Shown piece after piece: positions 50,812 through 62,842 of a DNA stretch of 64,000 nucleotides; position 1 is the first letter of the stretch; each line of letters begins with the position of its first letter. This stretch comes from Bemisia tabaci (taxonomy: Eukaryota; Arthropoda; Insecta; Hemiptera; Aleyrodidae). Made by a program: the position numbers and the translations under genes. The DNA lies in NCBI RefSeq assembly GCF_918797505.1, contig NC_092801.1:2232001-2296000 (forward strand), read 5' to 3'. Below the pieces are notes generated by a model that worked only from the letters and a program-made list of their open reading frames with translations, was not told the DNA's origin and did not search any database.

Positions 50812-51319
50812 CTACCGTGCTTGGGAAGAACGTCGTCTGGTCTAGAACGACCGTGTTCAAGTCTTCAGGCGTTGTCAAACTTCATTTGATAAAATACGCA
50901 CACTGGAAAAAAAAACACATTGGATCTAGAGTCCAGACTCTTGGAAACATTGACAAGAAAAAATACTCTTGATTCAATCGAATTTTAGCTTGAAATCAAG
51001 AACGAAATCCGCTTAATTTGAGCGGATTTCCTTTAGATTTAAGCTTAAATCTGATTGAATCAAGAGTATTTTTTCTTGTCGATGTTTTCAAGAGTCTGGA
51101 CTCTAGATCCAATGTGTTTTTTTTTCCCAGTGCATTTTCAAGGAGACTTTTTGGATATTTTTCAACCAAATTTTATGGAGTACTTCTATTGCAGTTTGAT
51201 TTAAAGTATGTATAAATTTCAAGGAATAATATTCGAAACGTTCCTCGAAATAAATATTTAATTAGGGGAAATTTGGCAACTCTTGATGGCTCATACGATG
51301 TATTTCCTTGGCATGACAG
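50812..51319. mobile_element. MITE family D, copy D8, split by A10
   Basis: Left half starts CTACCGTGCTTGGGAAGAAC and contains TTCAGGCGTTGTCAAAC; right half ends TTTCCTTGGCATGACAG and holds GGGGAAATTTGGCAACTC. Element A10 sits between them. Divergent ends show it is older than D5. Confidence 0.85.
50901..51132. mobile_element. MITE family A, copy A10, nested in D8
   Basis: CACTGGAAAAAAAAACACAT to TTTTTTTTCCCAGTG, 232 bp, flanked by CA on both sides (50899-50900 and 51133-51134). It inserted into D8 at a site different from that of A7 in D6. Confidence 0.92.
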
Positions 51320-52095
51320 CATTGTGACCCGAAGGATGAGCATCATCTTAAATCGATCGAGGACCCCCAAGGAGACAGGTTGTCTCCAATCATTTCGCGG
51401 CTGCGATTTTTCAGGGCAAAAAAGAGGGAAAATCGCATCAATTTAAGGTATCCATTTCCCTGTGGAGAGCGACACTTCAGTAAACTGCGATTTTACGAGA
51501 CATCCTTGGTGGAGGGTATTCTGGTTCATAAATTGAATAATTCTTGAGAAGATGTGACAAAATGATCTAATCTGCCGAGGCACAAGTGTTTGAATGGGAA
51601 ATGTCACCGGATTGCGTGATTAGGCGGTGCATTTTCGCACTTCAAAATTTATTTATATTAACTTCCATGTCAGAAAATAATGATAAAAAATACCGCGAAA
51701 TCAGTGATTTAACAGATGGAGCAACATAAAAAGTGCGTGACAGTCCTCCATTGTTCGTAATAGAATAGAATTATCAATTTTACAGCCACTTTTCCAAATT
51801 TAACCCGTCCGTACACTGAAAGATATTATTTAGACTTAAAGCGGCGTTTCTTGTCGACAACATTCTGTTTTATGGAGTTAAATCCGTGTGGATTCAACTC
51901 AACATCAGTTTCTTTAAAAAACAAAAAAGAGTTGTTTTGCAATCGTTAAGTTTAAGTATATAAAAAAACGAAACCAGAAAAACGTTTCTTGAACTAAAAA
52001 CAATTGACTCTTAATTAATCTCGCGGGGATTTTATTGAAAAAAAAAGAAGAAGAAAACTAAATTTTGTTAACAACTACGCTTCAAGCCAAATAAA
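51320..52095. other. Unassigned AT-rich DNA
   Basis: No gene or shared repeat recognised. Confidence 0.3.
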
Positions 52096-53050
52096 TATTG
52101 GGTAACTCGTTTAACAGACCGAAGATGCTGAAAAATATCTATATATTTAATATCCTAAGGCCTTTTTTGGCCTCCAACAGTTTGTGCTAATTCGATCTCG
52201 GAAACTACTGGACCGATTTTCCTCGGATTTGTTTTAAATGAAAGCTCTTACGCTGTAGACGTGCCAACATCCCTTGGTTTTTCGATTTGCGCGACCGACG
52301 TTGCAAAATTTACCTCGATTTGATAACGACATATTTGCGTTTTTGACGCTGGACAGTTTGTGCTAATTCGATCTCGGAAACTACTGGACCGATTTTCCTC
52401 GGATTTGTTTTAAATGAAAGCTCATAGGGTCTAGATGTGCCAAGACCCCTTCGTTTTTCGATTTGCGCGACCGAAGTTGCAAAATTTACCTCGATTTGAT
52501 AACGACATATTTGCGTTTTTGACGCTGGACGAGTCATATGGTTGGGGGACCTCCCACCCTCTGATTTTCCGTTTCCCTCTCCACGTAAACCCATCCCTAC
52601 CTGCTCACAACACGTGTCACCCTTCTACCCTAGCATGGGTCCTACGGCAGTTTCACTCATGTCGGGGGTCGGCTCATGTCTTCTTCCAAGAGAATTGGTG
52701 ATTTATCTTCACCCTTTCGCACCGTTACATTTTCAAAAAGTGTTCTGATTTTCTTTTCCAGGAGTGTTATTTATTTTTCAAGGTTGTTTCTTTTTCTAAA
52801 AGTAGGTAATTTTTAGTTTCCTATTCTTTGTTTTTGAATTTATCATTTTGCCTCCAGGAAGTCCTCTAAGCACTGGTAGTAGCAAAATTTGGCTCGCGGA
52901 GCGAGTAACTGGGGGTCCAGGGGGCTTGCCCCCGGTTAGCGGCGCAAGCGAGCGTAGCGAGTATAAAATTAAAATTACTTTAATTCCTTCAAGAATTTTA
53001 ATTTAATATATTTTTCAGCATCTTTGGTCTGTTAAACAAGTTACCCAATA
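52096..53050. mobile_element. Inverted-repeat element Q, 955 bp
   Basis: Ends TATTGGGTAACTCGTTTAAC and GTTAAACAAGTTACCCAATA; the arms extend over about 45 bp through AGACCGAAGATGCTGAAAA. Frames inside are short and lack transposase motifs, so it is non-autonomous or degraded. It holds a 176-bp tandem duplication and a GC-rich segment (GGGGGCTTGCCCCC, 52918-52931). Confidence 0.75.
52178..52531. repeat. 176-bp tandem duplication inside element Q
   Basis: Unit starts CAGTTTGTGCTAATTCGATC at 52178 and again at 52354, with few differences. Period 176. Confidence 0.88.
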
Positions 53051-53101
53051 CCATGTAGATGCTAATATGGTGTCCAAACTAAACGATTCAAATTAATATA
53101 T

Positions 53102-53339
53102 CACTGGAAACAAAGTCGCTTGGATCTAGAGTCCAGACTCTTGCAAACAGTGATACGAAAAGTTACTCTTGATTCAATCGGATTTTTGCTTAGATCAAAA
53201 GGAAATCCGCTTAAATCAAGAAGATTGGTTCTCGATATAAGCAAAAATCCGATTGAACCAAGAGTACTTTTTCCTGTCAATGTTTTTAAGAGTCTGGACT
53301 CTAGATCCAAACGACTTTTTTTTCCAGGGCTTAAGAAAT
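53102..53339. mobile_element. MITE family A, copy A11 (divergent)
   Basis: CACTGGAAACAAAGTCGCTT to AAACGACTTTTTTTTCCAGG; the ACACATTGG motif is replaced by GTCGCTTGG in both arms, so both ends changed together, as expected of a distinct subfamily. Confidence 0.85.
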
Positions 53340-53900
53340 GTTTTCTCTGTGTACATGCCAATACGGTGACGGCTGGACGATCAAGGCGTATGCCCTGATA
53401 GAATAAATAAAGTTAAGATAACGAGAACGAGAAAAAAAAGAAGAGTCTGAATAAGTCTCATCGCTTCGCTAAAATCAATGCTACCCTTAAAGGCCACACA
53501 ATCATCGGAGGACAATCATTGGGATTCGAGTGCATCGTATCCACGACGGGAAGTTTCCTTCGCTGCCACCCACGCGGCCCCCGTCCACGATCATTGCAAT
53601 TGCACGCATCGACATTTTTCTCGAATCGATTTCGACGCGCTCCCGATCGGACCCGGGCCTTTGTCCCCATTGTTTCCGGGGGCCTTTTTTCTCGGCCTTT
53701 GTTTCCGGCCCCCACCCGCGGGGGCGTGCGCGTGTCGCTTAATTATTCTCGCCTCTCGCCTCTTGTTCTCGGCCTCGGTTTTGCATGCTCCACGCTCTGT
53801 TACCGATGCTGCTCCTTATCCACGGGGCTGATTGAGATGTCCGGGCCTCCCTTGGAGCTGTCGATTTATGATACAGGTTCATCGCGAGACTCCTCGATAG
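53340..53900. other. CpG-rich island, no gene recognised
   Basis: About 53470-53840 is strongly GC- and CpG-rich with long frames on both strands; none shows a domain. Confidence 0.35.
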
Positions 53901-53904
53901 TCCT

Positions 53905-54320
53905 AAATAGATAGATATAGATAGATAGATGTTTATTTATTGCACCGAATAAAACATATAGCATGTTGTGATGCAATTACAAATAGTCAACAAAAGTATA
54001 AACTTAGTCACAAAAGTATAAACTTAGAAATCATCAATATCATAGATGCACTTTGGTACAAGGAATTCAAATAGGTAATGCTTGAAACTGCTAATTGTTT
54101 CACATTTTATAATCTCATTAGGTAATTTGTTGAAGAGTTTAATACCTGTATTTAAAAAGGATTTTTGAGTAAAGGCATTCTCATTTTTCAATACACTCAG
54201 CAAATTAATTGACAAACGATCTGATTCTTCGTGGATCCCAAAATGCGGCACAAAATCACGGAATTGAATCCAAAATCTAGCGTAACGTATTTTATATTCG
54301 GCCTCTAACATATTAAACAT
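53905..54320 (-). pseudogene. LINE retrotransposon 3' end, minus strand
   Basis: On the minus strand the frame 54024-54320 ends with GIKLFNKLPNEII, a short helix and FKHYLFEFLVPKCIYDIDDF, the usual tail of insect LINE reverse-transcriptase ORFs. It is followed downstream by a tetranucleotide tail, ATAGATAGATATAGATAGAT when read on the plus strand (about 53908-53930), in the position expected for LINE 3' microsatellite tails. The polymerase domain is absent, so this is a 5'-truncated copy. Confidence 0.7.
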
Positions 54321-54563
54321 GACGTGTCTAACTTTCCTGACCTTGCTTTGAAGTCACCAGAGAAGTGCTAATAAAGTGCATCGCATGTGCATCCATACAA
54401 CATGTCTACTTTTGGTCGAAAAATTCGAAATTGACCCATACATATTTAGTGAATGGCCCATTGGAACTAAAATTACTCGTCCTACTTTTCTAGCCTTGCG
54501 TTTAAGTTTCCGGATAAATGTGTAGAGATAGAACGAGATTCCTCGGATTGTTTTTTATTTATA
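54321..54563. other. Unassigned DNA with a dispersed short repeat
   Basis: The motif TTTTCTAGCCTTGCGTTTAA near 54488 recurs near 38470 and, more diverged, near 55219. Confidence 0.35.
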
Positions 54564-54875
54564 ATGAAAGATCAACAAAACTATACTACAAAGGAGATCG
54601 CGTACAACGACACAACAAACAGTCATTGCAACACAATCACTTCGGTCCCGGTCAAAACTCCATTGGATCAACGTCTTTCGGTTAGGTCTTTGGTTAGAGC
54701 TCAGAGTAGACTCATTAAATCTATCCTTAATTTACCCCAGCTTCATCCATCAAATGAAATAAATGAGCTTCTAAATGTCCCCACACTCAAACAACTGTAT
54801 AACGATGAGCTTCTAAAAAGTTTACCAACTTTTAGAACCAACTACTGCACACGTTTACGTAGTGCAGTAAGTTAA
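54564..54875 (+). pseudogene. Coding relic, product unknown (possibly LINE tail)
   Basis: A 103-codon frame from an ATG at 54564 with protein-like, Leu/Ser/Asn-rich composition: SVRSLVRAQSRLIKSILNLP, then LLNVPTLKQLYNDELLKSLP. Helical repeats of this type also occur in C-terminal LINE reverse-transcriptase regions, but the match is not specific. Preceded by AT-rich sequence without splice signals. Confidence 0.35.
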
Positions 54876-55620
54876 ACAAGTTTCCCACCTTGTGTTACAA
54901 GTGTGGAATTATTTTGTGTTATTCATTTAAAATAGATAAAAAACAGTCAGTGCACTGCAAATATTTAGAGTCTTGTTTCAATGGCGCATCTCTATCTCAT
55001 CAACTTCCAGCGACGGTGCAGCCTTAATCTCTGCCTTAAACTAAGTTATGAGTCCGTAAAATTGCAACTATTGTTATTGCGACAATCGGCTACATCGACC
55101 AAATTAGGCAGGTCCCTAAGGTCGTTATAAACGATATCCATTGTATATTTCGCAATTGGGAACTAAAATTGCTGGCTCATTTCAGAGACGACATATGTGC
55201 AATTAGTTGTAATTCGTCAACTTTTCTGTTGTGGCGTTTAAGTCTCTGCATAGGGTTAGGGAGAATTTTCTGGTTTCTCTTCTTTCTAATTTTTATACAC
55301 GTCGTTAACATGAAATCTCAGTTAGTTCTAACCCTATGACATCATCTTTCAAGAGCAATGATCTGATGATGATGACATCCATGTCATGGAAATGACAATT
55401 ATCAAGTGGTAAATTTTAATGACTAACTTTTCGCAAAAAGATCCAATTGTTTCTACGAGAAACATTATAGCTTATTGAGGAAAATTGCAGACTTTTATGA
55501 TGTGCCCAATGAGATTTTTGAGCAAATTTACCATGAAAAACTGTATTAAGCTGGCTGTATCTCTTGCTTGCAACAGACCCATTCCTGTTGCTCCAACAAG
55601 AAAATGAATTAGTTTCGCTG
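54876..55620. other. Unassigned DNA
   Basis: No gene recognised. Contains the third copy of the short dispersed motif (near 55219). Confidence 0.3.
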
Positions 55621-55847
55621 CACTGGAAAAAAAACACATTCGATCTGGAGTCCAGACTCTTGAAAACATTGACAAGAAAAAATACTCTTGATTCAATCGG
55701 ATTTTTGCTTAAATCAGAAGGAAATCCGCTCAAATTAAGAGGCTTGGTTCTTGATTTCAGCAAAAATCCGATTGAATGAAGAGTATTTTTTCTTGTCGAT
55801 GTTTTTAAGAGTCTGGACTCTAGATCCAATGTGTTTTTTTCCCAGTG
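55621..55847. mobile_element. MITE family A, copy A12
   Basis: CACTGGAAAAAAAACACATT to GTTTTTTTCCCAGTG, 227 bp, flanked by TG on both sides (55619-55620 and 55848-55849). Confidence 0.92.
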
Positions 55848-56509
55848 TGGAAGAAATTCCTGGGAAAATTTGATTATCCATCCCAACTGGGCAAGAGCGC
55901 TCTCTAGACGAGACAAAACACTGAGCCGTAACACGATTAGGCTCGTTTCTCAATAATAAAAATCCATATTAAAACATCGTCTGACGCTAATCTAGCTTTA
56001 GTCTCTTAAATAAGCCTCCAACTTGCCACAGCGCGGAGATCTTTATTAAAGCCCGTACAACTCCCGGCCCACGGATTTATCCGTCCTTCCCAAGTGATAC
56101 CGTGATCATTTCAAACAGGAATTAGGTTCGGCTCGGAAGGCTTTCTTGAACAACAGCAAAACACGGGTGGTTTTCGAACGAGCCCGGTCTCGCCGTAATT
56201 GTCAGCTCTGGGTGTGAAGTGAACTTGTTTGGCTTTCTACGGTGCTTTCGACTCGTATTTTTACAAGTTTATATAATCAGCCTTATTTAAACTGATCTCT
56301 CGATGAAAGCAGGAAATATCCGATTAGTCCCGAAGTCGACCGGAGGTTCGTTTACATTTTAAGGGTAGCATTTACGGAATTTTCTTGGATGCTGTGACGG
56401 ATACTTCTGACATTGGTTACTCAACGGAGAGAGGAGGGTTCGTTTAAGAATAAGGCGACGACATGGATGGAAGTACCATATCAGAGAGTCTACTAACATT
56501 TAGGAACTA
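55848..56509. other. Unassigned DNA with a GC-rich part
   Basis: About 56030-56200 is richer in GC. No gene recognised. Confidence 0.3.
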
Positions 56510-56757
56510 TAGACATGGATAGACAAAGAAGACATTAGGAGAATATAGGGATCCTATTGGTTGAAATGGGTGGTTCCTTAGACTAAGGAAGAAAATGACG
56601 CACTTGTTCTCTCGTGGGTTGCCGTTTGTCAGTCTAATACCTACCTCCTTTGTCCATTGCAACCATCTGCTTCAACCAATAGGATCCCTACATATTCCTG
56701 TCGTCTTTTATGTCTATAGCTTTGTCTATCAATTTCAACAATCACCCGCAGGTCTGC
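56510..56757. mobile_element. MITE family I, copy I4
   Basis: Collinear with I1: GATAGACAAAGAAGACATTA, GGATCCTATTGGTTGAAAT, GGTTGCCGTTTGTCAGTCTA, CCAATAGGATCCCTAC and TTTGTCTATCAATTTCAA. The outermost bases are partly lost. Confidence 0.8.
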
Positions 56758-56785
56758 AGTGCAATGATAAGCTCTGAAGCGGAAA

Positions 56786-56910
56786 TGGACGTATTTCTGC
56801 CGAACGGAACTATGTGCATTAAGACATGAGACCTGAGACCCATAAGAATACATGCATAACAGGGCTCACGTCATAATGCACATAGTTCCGTTTGGCAGAA
56901 ATACGTCCAA
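56786..56910. mobile_element. Short palindromic element H, copy H2
   Basis: TGGACGTATTTCTGCCGAAC to GTTTGGCAGAAATACGTCCA, 125 bp, more than 90% like H1 by eye. Confidence 0.88.
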
Positions 56911-58331
56911 TTAATCAGGATGTTTACCAGTTAAAAAACCAAAATTGGGGACTTTCAGGGGTGTTTTTTCAAGAAAATCGGGGACTTTTTTCCCGAAATA
57001 GTAAAAGCATTGAAAGGTGTATTTTATACGACTAGCTTTACAAGTCATGTTGAACCGATGAAAACATACGAAGGACCAAGAACACTTCAGTTGTTTTATT
57101 CTTGGTAATACCGCGTCGCGTAAAAATTTGAAAATGCCGGTGTTTAGGACGATTTTTGCCATTTTTTGGGGACCTGAACAAGAAAATTGGGGACTTTCGG
57201 GATATCGGGGACACCCTTCCAAAATCAGGGATAATCGGGGACATTGGGGTCCGATCGAAACCTTGTTAATGGATGGTGGATACAAAAAATTCCTGACTAA
57301 TGGATAGCAAAGCCCTACTTGGTACCTGCGTTATCGCGCTTGAACTGCTCCAGAATAAAATACGGAACGCATTAAACGGTACTGGGTACTCGTCTCACGG
57401 CTATCGATTTCCAATTTGTAAATCGGTGTCGCGTCATTAGACTTCGCGATAACTCCCAGAAATGAATTGCAGTAGACGAGCGGTATGTATATTAATACTC
57501 GGGCTTGATGAAAGGGGATGTTGATGATAGGATCGTTAAGGTTGAAAAACCTATCGAATGGCACTTGAAACTCGATGACAAATTCGCCCCTAGCTGCCCT
57601 CTCGGAGTTGGAGAAGTGCTGTATGCATAAATAATCACGCCTTGACTTAGCGGTGACCTTTGTACCTCATCCCTCGAAAGGCAATTATCTAGGAGATTCG
57701 GAAAAAAATATATTCTGACGTGGGTTCCTCGGAGGAGCTTGGCGCCTCCCCCCCCCCCCCCCCCCCCAAAAAAAAAAATCCTGATGACTGAATCGTGTCT
57801 TCCGAAAACCGCCAGTGATCATGTCGGTGAAGTTAGCACCCCGACTTTTAAAATTTTCAATTTTCTCTTTTGCTCATCATTTTCTCACCTCAAAAATCAC
57901 TTACATTTTTTTTGCTCAGGCATGTACCGTACCTCCCAAAAATCGAACTTGAACTTTCAGAGAGGTCATTGACCCTAGCACCCCTACTTTGTCAGATTGA
58001 CTGAAAATGGTCTCAAACGACGCAGAATCATTTGCTCAGCCCTTAATTTTTCTTCTCGAGGTGCTGTTCTTAACTCGAGGTGTACAAGGTAGAAGGGGTG
58101 GAGGGTGAAGCCCGGCGTTGCGTAGAGTCCGAGCCGGAGGGGGGCGGGTGTTTGAAAAACGTGCAAAAATTTGAAAATCCAGCCTTTCCGGAAAATTGGG
58201 GGGGGGAGGGGTGTTAAAGGCCAACATTACGTATAATATTCTAAACAAGAAGTGTGGGCTACGTTAAAATGGATAGAGGGGGTCCAAAAATCGGAAAATT
58301 GCGTTACGTAAAACTTGAACGGCCCCTAATA
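56911..58331. other. Unassigned DNA with a G-rich repetitive stretch
   Basis: About 56920-57260 repeats GGGGACTTTC and related motifs and may be another MITE whose ends I could not define. A C-run then A-run lies at 57749-57777. No gene recognised. Confidence 0.35.
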
Positions 58332-58593
58332 CTCGCCGTGCTAAGGAAAAAACGCCGTATGAGCCTTCAGGCGTTGCCATGTTTCCTTCGATAAAATACG
58401 ACTTTATCGGGAAAGTTGTGAGTCTTTTTCTTCCAATTTTTCAGACAATATTATTCGCAGTTCAGTCTGCAAACATCTGAAACTTTCAAGGGCATATATG
58501 CATAACTTTCTTTAAAACTAAACATTTTATCGAGAGAAATTCGGCGACTCTCAAATGTGTTCATATATACGGCATTTTTCCTTCGCACGGCAG
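58332..58593. mobile_element. MITE family D, copy D7, 4-bp duplication
   Basis: CTCGCCGTGCTAAGGAAAAA to TTTTTCCTTCGCACGGCAG; flanked by AATA (58328-58331 and 58594-58597). 262 bp. Confidence 0.88.
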
Positions 58594-58614
58594 AATACTT
58601 CTCAAAGTACTTCG

Positions 58615-58675
58615 ATTATTAGGGTGTTCGTCGCAAACACCCTGTCTATCCATTCTTCTCCATGATTTCCTATTG
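58615..58675. mobile_element. Family F inner fragment
   Basis: TTATTAGGGTGTTCGTCGCA and AACACCCTGTCTATCCATTC match the centre of family F. Outer ends absent. Confidence 0.5.
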
Positions 58676-58898
58676 TCATAAGAACTTATGGTTCATTTGG
58701 TCTGTCGATTAATCGATAAAACGCAAAACACACGTCAATGAATACGGCCCTTAATTTGCGCAACGGACCCATTCCAAAACAATGAAAAGCGATACGGATA
58801 GAGAACTGTGTGGAGAAAGTAAAAATGAATCCGTTCTTTAGAGACAAACTCTTCAATAGTAAGTGAGAGGGCTCACCGGGAGGAATGCGCACCATGGG

Positions 58899-59059
58899 TG
58901 GTGAGGCGTGAATGATCGATTATCGATATTTCCCCATTTGAATCCGTGGTAAAGAATCGATTGTTAAGGTGTTCACTGCGAACACCCTGTCGATCGATCC
59001 TTTTCCGTAGGTTTAAATGACTGATCAGTCGATACATCACAAAGCACGCCACGCCACTG
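58899..59059. mobile_element. Palindromic element family F, copy F3
   Basis: GGGTGGTGAGGCGTG to CACGCCACGCCACTG, centre GGTGTTCACTGCGAACACC. CGCACCATG and CGCCCATGG next to the ends suggest a decayed target duplication. 161 bp. Confidence 0.8.
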
Positions 59060-59599
59060 CGCCCATGGGTGGTTGGGCGCACCTGCAATGAACGGCCTCT
59101 TGAAAAATTTACACACTCGCTTTGCTGGAATCCAAACAGAAGCGACGGAAAAAGGCTCGGCTCATTATTCGACGGGCTTTGTCGAAAACATATGCACAAT
59201 CGCCAATGCTACTGTCCGACGGGACACGCCCGACGCACAGTGAGTGACTCCCACGAGGAAAGTAGCAAAAAATAATAATTCGAGTAATTTCTGTTGAGGT
59301 TTAATTAAATATAATGCTAGATTATGCATCTATGTATCAATTCATTACTCATATGTGTTACATTACTCATCACGGATGTGGTCACCTGAGCCTGAAAACC
59401 TTAGTGATAAGTTCAAGCTCCCTCTCGTCCTGTTCTAATTTCTCGTAGTTAGTCCTCTTTTTCACTCGTAAGAGTGCGTCCGCACGATACGTCATAGTTT
59501 AAGCTTTCTTTCATATATATCCACTATTATCCAACGAGGTTTTATTTTGTTAATCCCTCAAACCTTAACAATTTCAAAGTTGGAGTAAAAAGTCGATTG
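59060..59599. other. Unassigned DNA
   Basis: No gene or shared repeat recognised. Confidence 0.3.
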
Positions 59600-59840
59600 A
59601 AGGGCCTGGGGGACAAGGCGCATATGTGCAGTTTTTGAAAAATTGAGATATTAATGGTTACAAGTTTAACTAGTCTAAATGCACATTCTGTGAAAAATTC
59701 GCTACCAAATTCCAATTTTTAAGCAAAAAAAGTCAGTTTGAACTTTTTCCGCCATAGGAATTCATGCAATTTCGAAACTTCGAACACATATTTCACGGGA
59801 TAGCAAAAACTGCACTAATGCGCCTTGTCCTCCAAGCCTC
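59600..59840. mobile_element. Inverted-repeat element U
   Basis: GGGGGACAAGGCGCATATGT and ACTAATGCGCCTTGTCCTCC are inverted ends with GCAGTTTTTG inside; about 240 bp. Single copy in the window. Confidence 0.7.
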
Positions 59841-61825
59841 TCAATTGTATTCTGCTAGTCTTGCAGGTGTATTTAATTCTGATCAAAAACGCTTTTCCAA
59901 TATTTGGGAAGACCTCTGACAATTGGAGACTTTCAAGCGACGATACTAGGGAGCGAGCAGAAGTGGAACCTGGTTTCTGGTTTCATCAAAGGCGCTCTGG
60001 TCTCCAAACGTGATTACATTGATAACCGAGAACGCGCGAAAAGTAAAGGCAGAACAATAATTAAACTGATGAATGTTGAGCGGACGTTACTGGGGGGTCA
60101 GGATGCAATTTTGTAATTTTTCTCTGACTTAAAGAATTAAAAAATTAGGAAGGAGGGAATGTCCATCAAAAGTTTGGAAGTCGGAGCTTTTCAAAGGGAC
60201 CTCAATACCTCACTACTTGATGAGGCGTATTATCGTAATGTGTGGGAGCATTTTTAAATACGCACAGGAAACCTCCTTAGCACTCGTATTAATCAACTGA
60301 AACAAAATCAACACTAGATTTCAAGCCATCACAAGTGCAATCAAGAACAGCCCAGCCTTAAATCATGACACTATTTGAGAAGCTCCCTGCTATTATAAAA
60401 AACAATCGTTGGGCTTATATTCACTGTCGTATTTTTTATAAACAACATTTTTAGTTGTCATAGTCCTACCTAATTCCAACATTTTTTCCGTAATAGCCGT
60501 TCATGTGCACAAAAAAATTTAAATATATATATATTTACATAAGGAACATTGGGACAACAAAAGAAGAATGAAAACTCAAAGATATACAGATATACCCCGA
60601 TTAGAATGAACAATTTGTCGAAAAATAATTTGCTAATCACTGTCTCCCGCTTCCAATTGAGTAAACAGTCCCCCCCCCCCAAAATGAGAACACCCCCCCC
60701 CCTCCAAATGAAGGTAAGCGGCCCAGTGAGTGCCTGAATCACTGATCGCAAGATGAGCCCACAGACAGCTCATCCGAAAAAACAAAACAGAACGGACCAG
60801 CAGGAGGAGAAACAGAGATGATATTATCCGGGACAAAAGCGTCGCGCGAACAATGGGGACGAGTAAATAAGACGTTTAAGACAAATGGTGAATGGCTCGA
60901 AGAAAAGTCCAGTCAAACAAACTGTCCAAAGGAACAAGGATGCTCTAAAAAACGACAGCCTGGGGAGTTCGCGAGATGACCAGGGGACCAATGTTCGAAG
61001 AACACTGTTGGATTGGACAGACATATTAGATCTATCGACGTTTTTTGGAATGTTGCCAGCTGTGTTTAAAGGTCCAGTATTATGCTAAATTGCAACCGAA
61101 AACAAAAATAAAGTCACAACGCACGAACTCTTCCCGGCATTGAAATGGTTCCTTTCTTGTTGAACCTTGTCAAATTTAAGGAGAATTCTCCACCAAAATT
61201 TCGGAATTTTAGTGTCGAATCCTAAATTTTAACATCAGGCGACAAATTGGATCAGTCTCAGAAGTACTTACATGTGCAAGGTGGTACATGTCAATCAGGC
61301 GGCATTTTCCATTTAAAAAAGTGTATTTTAGGGGATAATAGGTTAATTCGTCATATTTTCTACAATAAATGTTCAATTCACTTGTGTTGACATACTTTTG
61401 GTTGCGGTCCGATTCTGTGTCGAACAAGAAACACAAGTTGTAAACACAAATTATAATTACACCCGACCAAGCGCAAAAACCAGCTAATTTGAAAAATTTC
61501 CAATTTAAAAACCAAGGATATCCTCGTGCTCAGTTCTCTGCGCAGTTTCATTTTTAACATGAAATTTACAAAATTTCAGACAGCTGCAAATTTTACATTG
61601 GTATATTAATTGGAACTCAATTTTTAGTAAGTTTTGGCAATGAATCCGTCTGTGAATAAATATTTAATTCACTGTTTAATATTTTTGTAACTTTTAGGCT
61701 TCAAAATTTAGGAAAACTTTTAAAATTTGAAAACCGAACGATATTGATATAGATACATTTTTCTTAAGTTCGAATCTTTGCAATTCAAGAATCCCGAAAG
61801 GATAAAAATAAAGGATAATTCTGCT
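59841..61825. other. Unassigned DNA, no gene recognised
   Basis: About 2 kb without recognisable domains. C-runs at 60670-60700 on the plus strand. Frames at 59904-60116, 60633-61088 and 61209-61436 have no domain or splice context. Confidence 0.35.
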
Positions 61826-62275
61826 AAAGATGAAAAAGTATACCGAAACACGCATTTTGTTGAATAAGGTTTATTGGCGTGGATGCATTCAGGCTTAGCC
61901 CATCTTCAGCAAGCACTTAAAACAAAACGCAGAAACAAGTTAATTACAGTAAAGAATTGTCACAATGCATGATGGAGAAGAATAGCGAGAGGCAAAGCGA
62001 ACTAAAACACTTGGGAACTGGTCAAAAATGAAAAAATGTTTAAAAAACCAGTGGAAATAACTGACAGAGTTAGCAGAAAATATAGTAAACAAAATGAAGT
62101 ACAGAGATTCTTTACTGTAACTATCTTGTTTCTGTGTTTTGTTTTAAGTGCTTGCTGAAGATGGGCTAAGCCCGAAATGCATCCAAGCCAATAAACCTTA
62201 TTCAACAATATGCGTGTTTCGGCAGACTTTTTCATCTTCATCATAACAGCACGCGAGATGCGTTTTTCCAGTTAT
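61826..62275. mobile_element. Inverted-repeat element family R, copy R2
   Basis: Arms of about 115 bp: AAAGATGAAAAAGTATACCG, GAAACACGC, TTGAATAAGGTTTATTGGC and AGCCCATCTTCAGCAAGCAC on the left, inverted on the right. The right end continues to GATGCGTTTTTCCAGTT, the inverse of the R1 left end; the equivalent left part is missing. It abuts J2. Confidence 0.8.
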
Positions 62276-62830
62276 AATGGACCACTAGACAAGGTACGAA
62301 TTTCAGCATTCTGATACATGTTCCATAACCAAAATTTCACGTAGAATACGACGCGCACAACGAAAATTACCGAAATCAACCCCTTCTAAAGATATTCAAT
62401 GATTCTTGATGCGTGAATTCAAACCACCCGCTCCTGAAAACTCAATGCTCCACGTGATTCACATCGAGCGCTAAACGTTTATCATGACAGTCTCTGCATT
62501 ATAAAGATCTGGCAACCTCGATCTTGACGCTTTGGCTCAGCTATCGTAAATTGCTTATAGTTTGAAAAACACATGGTGGAAAATGATCATTGCTCGATTG
62601 AGAAGCTTGCTGAAACCGTTGTAGTGCACGATTTGACTCGCGTAGAGCTTTGAGTTTCTTGTGAGCGGGCAGTTCAAATTCCTCGTAACCAATGTGAAAT
62701 AAAAGCGTTAATATCTTCGTTAGGATTTGGTTTCAGTAATTTTAGTTGCACGAATCGTGCTTTACGTGAAATTCTGGTTGAGAAACATGTATGAGAATGC
62801 TTAAATTCGTACCTTGTCTAGTGGTCCATT
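62276..62830. mobile_element. Inverted-repeat element family J, copy J2
   Basis: 555 bp, collinear with J1; ends AATGGACCACTAGACAAGGT and ACCTTGTCTAGTGGTCCATT. Differences from J1 are scattered substitutions and a small insertion near 62412. Confidence 0.9.
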
Positions 62831-62842
62831 CTGCTACTTCTA

